DNA from: Gemmataceae bacterium
Lineage (GTDB): Bacteria; Planctomycetota; Planctomycetia; Gemmatales; Gemmataceae
DNA: 5,180 bases
Reading direction: 5' to 3'
Assembly: GCA_947474875.1 (NCBI GenBank)
Contig: CANJKY010000356.1
Span: 1 to 5,180, forward strand
The notes under the pieces were generated by a model, which searched no databases, was not told the origin of the DNA, and saw nothing but the letters and a program-made list of their open reading frames with translations. A program made the position numbers and the translations under genes. Below are positions 1 to 5,180 of the stretch, piece by piece. Within the stretch, counting starts at the first letter, position 1. Each line of letters opens with the position of its first letter.

Positions 1-5
1 CCCGG

Positions 6-869
6 CTACAGGGGGCGGGTCAGTCGGTCCATAGCCTCGCGGTACTTAGTGGCGATTGTTGCCACCACGTCGGGCGGAATCGGCGGGGGCGGGCTGTTCT
101 TGTCCCACCCGGTCGTTTCCACCCAGTCGCGGAAGTACTGCTTGTCGAAGCACGGCGGGGTCACGCCGGGGCGGTAGGCTTGACCGTCCCACAAGCGGGA
201 GTTGTCCGGCGTCAGCACCTCGTCGATCAGGATGACCTCACCGCTCGGCAGCGTTCCCCATTCGAGTTTGGTGTCGGCGAGAATCAGCCCACGGGTTACG
301 GCGAACTCGGCGGCGCGAGTGTATACGTCCAGAGTGCGGCGGCGGAGGTCATCGGCCAACTCGGTGCCGATGGCGTTAGCCATGTACTCGAACGTCACGT
401 TTTCATCGTGCCCGGTTTCGGCCTTGGTGGCCGGCGTGAGAACGGGTGCGGGCAGCTTGCTAAAGTTTGGCAGCCCAGGCGGGAGCGGCACCCCACACGC
501 GGTGCCCTGCGTGCGGTACTCCTTCCACACGCTGCCGGCGAGGTAGCCACGCACGACGAACTCGAACGGCACCACCTTCGTCTTCACCACCAGCATGGTC
601 CGCGCGGCCAGCGGGCGGAACGGCTCGGGCAATGCAGCCGCCTCGTCCGGCACGAGGTGGTTGGGCACGCCCAGTTTGGCGAACCAGAACCGGCTCATGG
701 CCGTGAGCAGCTCGCCCTTGCCGGGGATGCCGGTGGGCATCACCCAGTCGAACGCCGAGATGCGGTCGGTGGCCACGATCGCCAGCCGGTCGCCGAGATC
801 GTACACGTCCCGCACCTTGCCGCGGCGGACGGGGAACCCGTGTACGTCGGACTGCAACAGCACGCTCAT
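6..869 (-). CDS. purC: Phosphoribosylaminoimidazole-succinocarboxamide (SAICAR) synthase
   Basis: PurC is the cytosolic ATP-dependent ligase of de novo purine synthesis that joins CAIR and aspartate to give SAICAR. The 287-residue product carries family motifs in the expected order: GKVRDVY (17-23), DRISAFD (35-41, nucleotide-binding region), VRGYLAGS (106-113), ETGHDENVTFE (151-161), the second family signature LILADTKLEWG (195-205), IDEVLTPDNSRLWD (215-228) and FDKQYFRDW (241-249). Its length fits the longer form of the family, as in yeast, rather than the roughly 237-residue E. coli form. I chose the ATG at 867-869 because GGAGG lies 5 nt upstream and because homology begins just after it. 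The frame stays open to 959, but the extra 30 N-terminal residues look non-conserved. The stop codon is TAG. It is divergent from the crotonase-like gene, and no other purine gene is visible. The sequence appears intact and active. Confidence 0.97.
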   Translation of the reverse strand: MSVLLQSDVHGFPVRRGKVRDVYDLGDRLAIVATDRISAFDWVMPTGIPGKGELLTAMSRFWFAKLGVPNHLVPDEAAALPEPFRPLAARTMLVVKTKVVPFEFVVRGYLAGSVWKEYRTQGTACGVPLPPGLPNFSKLPAPVLTPATKAETGHDENVTFEYMANAIGTELADDLRRRTLDVYTRAAEFAVTRGLILADTKLEWGTLPSGEVILIDEVLTPDNSRLWDGQAYRPGVTPPCFDKQYFRDWVETTGWDKNSPPPPIPPDVVATIATKYREAMDRLTRPL

Positions 870-874
870 GGTGG

Positions 875-879
875 CCTCC
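875..879 (-). promoter_or_regulatory. Ribosome binding site of purC
   Basis: Read on the minus strand this is GGAGG, five bases before the ATG at 867-869. It is the clearest Shine-Dalgarno sequence in the window and decides the purC start over upstream in-frame alternatives reaching to 959. The other three complete genes have only weak or no such motif. Confidence 0.8.
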
Positions 880-907
880 GGAGTCCGGGCTGTTGTACGA
901 CTTCCCC

Positions 908-936
908 TTGACCCCCGCCGGACACCCCCCGACGAT
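908..936 (+). promoter_or_regulatory. Possible sigma-70-type promoter for the crotonase-nth-pepT cluster
   Basis: TTGACC at 908-913 matches the -35 consensus at 5 of 6 positions. With a 17-bp spacer it is followed by GACGAT at 931-936, which matches only 3 of 6 positions of the -10 consensus. Initiation would fall near 943, about 20 bases before the ATG at 962. The position in the divergent gap is sensible, but the -10 match is poor and planctomycete promoters are little characterised, so this is tentative. Confidence 0.25.
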
Positions 937-961
937 ATCAGCAGCCCTTCGAGACGCACGG

Positions 962-2224
962 ATGCTCCACGAGTCTGAACACGTTCGCGTGACCGCCGAC
1001 GACGGCATCGCCACCCTGTGGCTCGACTTCCCCGGTACGCCGGTGAACCCGCTGTCGGCTGCCCGGCTGCGTGAAGTCGGGTGCGCGGTCGAGGCGGTGC
1101 GGCGGAACCCGGCGATCGAAATCCTGGTCGTCCGCAGCGCGAAGCCCGGCGGGTTCTGCGGCGGGTTCGACACAGGTGCGCTCCGGTCGCTCGTCACCGA
1201 CATTGACACCGCCGCGTTCGCCGCCACCGGTCAACGGGTGCTGACCGCCCTCCGCGACGCCCCGTTCGTGTCGGTGGCGTTCATCCACGGGCCGTGCCTC
1301 GGACCGGGGTTGGAACTGGCGCTGGCGTGCGACCATCGCCTCGCCGTCACCGGCCCGGATGCGTGGGTCGGCTTCGGCGACCTGCCGACGTGCTGGGGCG
1401 GCCACAGTCGGTTGACCACGCTCCTCGGCCGGCGAACCACGGAGCGGTTCGCGTCGGGCCGGTGGACGGCCCGCGAAGCGGCGCGGCTGGGGGTGTTCGA
1501 CAAGGCGTTCTGCGAGCGGCGGGCGAAGATCGAACTGCGGGCGTGGCTCGACCGCCAGCAGCGTGGCCCGCGGAAGCGCAAACCAAACTGGCGAGACTGG
1601 TTCCGGAACGAAGCCGCGGGCCTGGCAGACGAACGCCGCCGGTTTCGGATCGCAGTTCATGCCGGCACGGTACCGCCGTTTGAGCCGGAAGTGGGCGACG
1701 CACTGAACCCGATTCAGCCGCTCACCTCCGTCGGATTGGTCGGAAATGGCTTGAAAATCAGGGATGTGGCAAGCGCATTCGCCATGCGGGGAACCCGCGT
1801 GCGCATCTGCGGCGACCAGCCGTGCGAGTTCACAGACGCCATCCGCCGTGGGCGGCTCACCCCGCTCGAAGCGGAGCAGGCCGCCGCCCGCGTCTCCGTC
1901 CACCCGGATGCCGAAACGGTTAGCGGGGACCTGGTTTACATCGATTCGTCCGCGGTGAGCGCCGCCGGGTTCGTCGAGCGTGATCTGCCGCCGCGGGCGA
2001 TCCTCGCCGTACCGCCGGCCGCCCTGCCCCGCGTGCTGCGTCTGGCCGCCCGCCCCGGCCGCGTCGTCGGCCTAGAGGCAGACGACGATTCGGCCACGCT
2101 GGTTTCGCACGACGACAGCACGCCGGACGCCCTCGCTTCCGTTTCGCAGTGGCTCACCGACATCGGCTGCCATGTTGAATGTGTGCGACAATCCGTGCCA
2201 CTCCGGTCGCTCGTGACCGTTTGA
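962..2224 (+). CDS. Crotonase-fold protein fused to a degenerate 3-hydroxyacyl-CoA dehydrogenase NAD-binding domain (compact FadJ/FadB-like protein)
   Basis: The 420-residue product has an enoyl-CoA hydratase/isomerase (crotonase) domain at about 5-185. Oxyanion-hole-type segments are FCGGFD (65-70) and HGPCLGPGLELALACDHRLA (109-128). E118 aligns with the first catalytic Glu of FadB/FadJ. In the place of the second Glu there is a shortened loop, GFGDLPTCWGG (137-147), perhaps with D140 as substitute. A basic linker (about 185-250) precedes a Rossmann-like region (256-410) starting VGLVGNG. This order matches FadJ, but the family is usually about 700 residues and the C-terminal dehydrogenase domains are missing. 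Dehydrogenase active-site motifs are replaced: VPPAA (350-354) where SNTSS is expected, and GLEADDD (370-376) where GLHFFNP is expected. I chose ATG 962 because crotonase homology starts there; an in-frame TTG at 893 would add 23 residues. It is probably the first gene of the cluster with nth. Function is unknown: acyl-CoA binding or residual hydratase/isomerase activity is possible, dehydrogenase activity unlikely. Confidence 0.85.
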   Translation: MLHESEHVRVTADDGIATLWLDFPGTPVNPLSAARLREVGCAVEAVRRNPAIEILVVRSAKPGGFCGGFDTGALRSLVTDIDTAAFAATGQRVLTALRDAPFVSVAFIHGPCLGPGLELALACDHRLAVTGPDAWVGFGDLPTCWGGHSRLTTLLGRRTTERFASGRWTAREAARLGVFDKAFCERRAKIELRAWLDRQQRGPRKRKPNWRDWFRNEAAGLADERRRFRIAVHAGTVPPFEPEVGDALNPIQPLTSVGLVGNGLKIRDVASAFAMRGTRVRICGDQPCEFTDAIRRGRLTPLEAEQAAARVSVHPDAETVSGDLVYIDSSAVSAAGFVERDLPPRAILAVPPAALPRVLRLAARPGRVVGLEADDDSATLVSHDDSTPDALASVSQWLTDIGCHVECVRQSVPLRSLVTV

Positions 2225-2243
2225 CCCCCCTACTGCCATTGCC

Positions 2244-2984
2244 ATGCCCGCCCCCCGCCCGAAGTTCCCGCCCGCCCCGCAGCGGGTGCCGCTGCTCATG
2301 GCCGAACTCGAACGGCTGTACCCGGAAGTCCGGATCGCGCTGAATTTCGAGACACCGTTCCAGTTGCTCGTCGCCACCATCCTGTCCGCTCAATGCACCG
2401 ACGTGCAGGTGAACAAGGTGACGCCCGCCCTGTTCGCCCGCTTCCCGACGGCCGAGGCGATGGCCGCCGCCACCGTCAACCAGATCATCCCGTTCGTGAA
2501 GTCGGTCGGGTTCTTCCGCACCAAGGCGAAGAACCTGCACGGCATGGCGACCATTCTGGTCCGCGACCACGGCGGGCAGGTGCCGGCGGTGCAGGACGAG
2601 TTGGTGAAACTGCCGGGCGTGGGACGGAAGACGGCGAACGTGGTGCTCGGCGATGCCTTCGGCATCACCGGCATCACCGTGGACACGCACGTCGGCCGGC
2701 TCAGCCGCCGGCTCGGGCTGACCCGCCACACCGACCCGGTGAAGGTGGAGAAAGTGCTGAATTCCCTGGTTCCGCAGGCGGAATGGACGCGGTTCAGCCA
2801 CCGACTCATCTACCACGGCCGGCAGGTGTGCCACGCCCGCAAGCCGCAGTGCGAGGGATGCACGCTCCGACCGCTGTGCCCGCAGGTCGGCGTCGTCAGG
2901 TCAGCCAGTCTACAAGTCATCACATCCTCCGCCCTGCGAGCCGTACCGGGTACAAAGAGCATGTCCGACACCGATTCGATTTGA
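2244..2984 (+). CDS. nth: Endonuclease III (DNA glycosylase/AP lyase)
   Basis: Nth is a base-excision-repair enzyme that removes oxidised pyrimidines and cleaves the abasic strand by beta-elimination. The 246-residue product shows the HhH-GPD fold: LLVATILSAQCTDVQVNK (41-58), the helix-hairpin-helix LPGVGRKTAN (123-132) with catalytic lysine K129, and VDTH with catalytic D147. The 18-residue K-to-D spacing matches E. coli K120/D138. A [4Fe-4S] loop has C196, C203, C206 and C212 in the exact C-x6-C-x2-C-x5-C pattern. The ATG at 2244 lies 19 nt after the crotonase-like gene and has no clear Shine-Dalgarno; M19 (2298) is an alternative nearer the usual family start. After the last cysteine comes a 34-residue tail, longer than the 8 residues of E. 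coli Nth, with more A/T-ending codons than the rest of the gene. All catalytic and cluster residues are present, so it is expected to be active. Confidence 0.96.
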   Translation: MPAPRPKFPPAPQRVPLLMAELERLYPEVRIALNFETPFQLLVATILSAQCTDVQVNKVTPALFARFPTAEAMAAATVNQIIPFVKSVGFFRTKAKNLHGMATILVRDHGGQVPAVQDELVKLPGVGRKTANVVLGDAFGITGITVDTHVGRLSRRLGLTRHTDPVKVEKVLNSLVPQAEWTRFSHRLIYHGRQVCHARKPQCEGCTLRPLCPQVGVVRSASLQVITSSALRAVPGTKSMSDTDSI

Positions 2985-3004
2985 AGCCCTAACGGATCGC
3001 CGAC

Positions 3005-4231
3005 ATGTCCACGCTGCTTGACCGCTTCCTCCGCTATGTCCGCATCGACACGATGGCGGACGAGCGGAGCACAATCTACCCCAGCACCCCGAACCAGATC
3101 GTGCTGGGCAAGATGCTCCGCGACGAGCTGCTCGCGCTGGGGTTGAAAGACGCCTACCAGACGGAACACGGCATCGTGTACGCCACCGTGCCGGGGAACG
3201 TGCCGGGGGTGCCCACCGTTGCGTTCGTCGCCCACGTCGACACGTCGCCGGAGACGACGGCAAAAGACGTGAAGCCGCAGGTAATCCGCAACTACCCCGG
3301 CGGGGACATCGTGCTGCCGGGCGACCCGTCGAAGGTGATCCGCACCACCGACTCGCCCGAACTGAACGCCCTGGTCGGCAAGACCATCATCACCACCGAC
3401 GGCACCACCCTGCTCGGCGGGGACGACAAGTGCGGGGTCGCGGTCATCATGGAGCTGGCGAAGGCGCTGGTGGAGAACCCGGCCCTCCCGCACGGGTCGG
3501 TCCGCGTGTGCTTCACCTGCGACGAGGAGATCGGCAAGGGGGTGAACCACGTCGACCTGAAGGAACTCGGGGCGGACGTGGCGTACACCCTCGACGGTGC
3601 CGGCACCGCTGAGATCGAGGGGGAGACGTTCAGCGCGGACAAGGCGACGGTGACGATCAGCGGGGTGAACATCCACCCGGCGCTCGCCAAGGACCGGATG
3701 CTGAACGCGGTGAAGCTGGCCGGCGAGTTCCTGGCGAAACTGCCCCAGGGGTCGCTCTCGCCCGAGACCACCGAGGGAATGGACGGGTTCGTCCACCCGT
3801 ACATCATCGAGGGCGGTGTCGGTGAGGTGAAGATCCACTGCCTGCTCCGCGACTTCGACACGCCGAAGTTGGCCGAGTACGCGGACATGCTGCGGGGGTT
3901 CGGGCGGGAGATCGAGGCGGCACACCCGAAGGCGAAGGTGCGGGTAGATGTGGCGTACCAGTACCGCAACATGCGGGACGGCATGGGCAAGGAGCCGCGG
4001 GCCATCCCGAATGCGATCGAGGCGACGAAGCGGGCCGGGCTGACCCCGGCCCAGAAGAGCATCCGCGGCGGCACCGACGGCAGCCGGTTGACCGAGATGG
4101 GCCTGCCGACACCGAACTTGAGCACCGGCGAGCACAACTTCCACTCGCCGCTGGAGTGGACGTGCCTGGAGGAAATGGAGGCGGCAGTGCGGGTGTGCGT
4201 CGAACTGGTGCAAGTGTGGGCCGGGAAGTGA
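3005..4231 (+). CDS. pepT: Peptidase T (tripeptide aminopeptidase, M20 family)
   Basis: Peptidase T is a cytosolic di-zinc aminopeptidase that removes the N-terminal residue of tripeptides. The 408-residue product is full length for the family and keeps the M20 metal and catalytic set: H77 and D79 in AHVDTS (76-81), D140 in GGDDKCG (138-144), E174 and E175 in CDEEIGKG (172-179), D197 in YTLDGAG (194-200), and H380 in the EHNFHSP segment (376-382). The central dimerisation (lid) domain is roughly 210-320, with GVNIHPALAKDRMLNA at 220-235. RGGTDGSRL (354-362) also matches PepT. The ATG at 3005 gives the typical N-terminus (LLDRFLRYVRIDT); only a weak GGA at 2994-2996 precedes it. The start is 20 nt after nth, which suggests co-transcription. 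A long open frame on the opposite strand across this gene looks like a high-GC shadow. Confidence 0.97.
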   Translation: MSTLLDRFLRYVRIDTMADERSTIYPSTPNQIVLGKMLRDELLALGLKDAYQTEHGIVYATVPGNVPGVPTVAFVAHVDTSPETTAKDVKPQVIRNYPGGDIVLPGDPSKVIRTTDSPELNALVGKTIITTDGTTLLGGDDKCGVAVIMELAKALVENPALPHGSVRVCFTCDEEIGKGVNHVDLKELGADVAYTLDGAGTAEIEGETFSADKATVTISGVNIHPALAKDRMLNAVKLAGEFLAKLPQGSLSPETTEGMDGFVHPYIIEGGVGEVKIHCLLRDFDTPKLAEYADMLRGFGREIEAAHPKAKVRVDVAYQYRNMRDGMGKEPRAIPNAIEATKRAGLTPAQKSIRGGTDGSRLTEMGLPTPNLSTGEHNFHSPLEWTCLEEMEAAVRVCVELVQVWAGK

Positions 4232-4453
4232 ATTCGCCGGACAGATCACCGTGTTGACCGGCCCGTCCGCGATGACACCTGACTTTGCACAGACAGATCT
4301 CGACCGACATCCTTTCGGGGCCAGCAGGTTCCGCTCGAACCGTGGCCGCCCTCACCGCCGTCTCACACCTTTGTTACACAGCAAGGGGCGTCGCCGCGAA
4401 ACTTTCGGCGGGTGAGGTGTATCAGAGATGTAGGTGACCACCGGAAACGGCGA

Positions 4454-4479
4454 ACGGCAGCGGATGTATCCGCTGCCGT
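4454..4479. terminator. 11-bp perfect hairpin between convergent genes, likely terminator
   Basis: The arms ACGGCAGCGGA (4454-4464) and TCCGCTGCCGT (4469-4479) are perfectly complementary around a 4-base loop, TGTA. The hairpin begins 23 bases beyond the stop codon of the minus-strand outer-membrane gene, and lies 222 bases after pepT. Its position favours a terminator for the outer-membrane gene, and it could also block read-through from pepT. There is no true U-tract on either side: on the minus strand it is followed by a TTCGCCGTTT stretch. It could therefore be a weak intrinsic terminator or an mRNA 3'-end stabiliser. Confidence 0.6.
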
Positions 4480-4502
4480 GCCGAGTGTGCCACGTCCGGG
4501 GG

Positions 4503-5180
4503 TCAGAAGCTGAACGTCAGCCCGACGGCCAACCCGTGCATCCAGTAGTACCCGCGCTGAACCTCCAGCTTGCCGAGGGGGGCACCCGCCGCCCCGAAGT
4601 TCTGGCCGGACGGTACCCGCGTCGGGTCCACGTTCCGGTTGATCTGCTGCTCCACCCGGGGGACGTTCGACATGTACAGGTACTGATACCCGACGTTGGC
4701 GGTGATGTGGTCGGTCAGCCGGTAGCCCAGCCGCAGTCCCACCTCCGGGGCGAACGACAGGTCCACGTCGGAGACCCGCAGCGTCTGCCGGCCGGCGGTC
4801 AACACCCCGGTGCGGATGCTGCCGTCCGCCGCCGTGCCGGTCAGTCGCGTCTCCCCGTCCGCGGTCAGGGTGGTCATGATCGCCCCGACCCCCAGCCGCC
4901 CGCTGACCGACACCAGCACCCGGCCGGCCGACCAGTTGACCCGCAACCCGCCCGCCCCGCCGACCCAGCGGTTGACCACCGAGAAGTAATCGGACACGGC
5001 CACCGTCGCCCCCAGGGGCTGGGCCTGGCCGTTGTAAAACAGCGCCCCGCCGCCCGGCACCGCGGTCACCGAGTCGGTCACCCCGACGCTCTCCACCAGC
5101 CCGTAGTACCGGGCGTGGAACAGTTGCTCGATGGTGAACGACGACGTCTCCAGCACGCGGATGGCGACGCCCGCCTCCCC
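4503..5180 (-). CDS. BBP7-like outer-membrane beta-barrel protein, C-terminal part (5' end beyond the window)
   Basis: The frame is open through the right edge, so only the last 225 residues are visible. A GTG at 5154-5156 is internal, not the likely start. The sequence alternates polar and hydrophobic residues as in transmembrane beta strands: GGLRVNW, GRVLVSVSGRLGVGA, PEVGLRLGYRLTDHITANVGYQ, and the C-terminal strand GLAVGLTFSF, which ends in the terminal Phe typical of BAM-inserted barrels. The segments PEVGLRLGYRLTDH, GYQYLYMSNVPR, Q-I-[ND]-x-NVDP and the closing YYWMHGLAVGL follow the layout I recall for the planctomycete BBP7 family (DUF1551-type). Its role is not established; an outer-membrane structural or porin-like protein is an inference. 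The signal peptide and N-terminal strands would lie outside the window. It is convergent with pepT, and a hairpin follows its stop codon (TGA). Confidence 0.85.
   Translation of the reverse strand, partial: GEAGVAIRVLETSSFTIEQLFHARYYGLVESVGVTDSVTAVPGGGALFYNGQAQPLGATVAVSDYFSVVNRWVGGAGGLRVNWSAGRVLVSVSGRLGVGAIMTTLTADGETRLTGTAADGSIRTGVLTAGRQTLRVSDVDLSFAPEVGLRLGYRLTDHITANVGYQYLYMSNVPRVEQQINRNVDPTRVPSGQNFGAAGAPLGKLEVQRGYYWMHGLAVGLTFSF

Noticed and set aside
870..897. TACAAC (892-897, minus strand) as a -10 box for purC
   Set aside because: It matches 4 of 6 positions, but no acceptable -35 box lies about 17 bp upstream.
180..911. A 243-codon plus-strand open frame across purC
   Set aside because: It is antisense to all the conserved purC motifs, and its translation has no recognisable family features.
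893..961. TTG at 893 as the start of the crotonase-like gene
   Set aside because: The extra 23 residues do not resemble a crotonase N-terminus and would cover the putative promoter; ATG 962 sits right at the start of homology.
938..1903. A 321-codon minus-strand open frame across the crotonase-like gene
   Set aside because: Low-complexity Arg/Ala/Pro/Gly-rich translation with no domain; the plus-strand frame has clear crotonase similarity.
2810..4249. A 479-codon open frame on the minus strand opposite pepT
   Set aside because: It lies wholly antisense to a well-conserved pepT, runs into the end of nth, and its translation is rich in His, Arg, Val and Gly with no recognisable domain. This is typical of a high-GC shadow frame.
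4238..4269. CGGAC/GTCCG inverted repeat just after pepT as a terminator
   Set aside because: The stem is only 5 bp with a 22-base loop and no U-run; too weak to call.
4254..4282. TTGACC (4254-4259) as a promoter for a small RNA downstream of pepT
   Set aside because: No -10-like sequence lies at the right spacing and no RNA structure or small gene follows.
4392..4410. CGCCG/CGGCG stem-loop in the convergent intergenic region
   Set aside because: A 5-bp stem with a 9-base loop is expected by chance in GC-rich DNA.

Overview
The window is GC-rich (strongly G/C-biased third codon positions) and most likely comes from a planctomycete, probably Gemmataceae. The best taxonomic clue is the partial gene at the right edge, which resembles the BBP7-type outer-membrane beta-barrel family that is abundant in Planctomycetes. 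The purine, repair and peptidase genes fit a free-living bacterium but are not diagnostic. The lineage call is an inference from family knowledge, not from a search.

Layout, left to right. (1) purC (SAICAR synthase, minus strand, complete) ends 5 bases from the left edge. (2) A 92-bp divergent intergenic region separates purC from the next three genes. It carries the purC ribosome binding site and a possible sigma-70-type promoter for the rightward genes. (3) A co-directional cluster of three plus-strand genes follows, with gaps of only 19 and 20 nt: a crotonase-fold protein fused to a degenerate 3-hydroxyacyl-CoA dehydrogenase NAD-binding domain, nth (endonuclease III) and pepT (peptidase T). 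(4) A 271-bp convergent intergenic region holds an 11-bp perfect hairpin close to the end of the outer-membrane protein gene. (5) The 3' part of the BBP7-like outer-membrane protein gene lies on the minus strand and runs off the right edge.

The genes do not form a single pathway. purC (purine synthesis), nth (base excision repair) and pepT (tripeptide hydrolysis) are housekeeping functions. The close spacing of the fusion gene, nth and pepT suggests co-transcription rather than a shared function. The most unusual item is the 420-residue crotonase/dehydrogenase-like protein. It is colinear with the first part of FadJ/FadB-type fatty-acid oxidation proteins, but its Rossmann glycine motif is altered, the dehydrogenase catalytic motifs are replaced, and the C-terminal dehydrogenase domains are absent. 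No mobile element, CRISPR array, tRNA, rRNA or defence system was seen.
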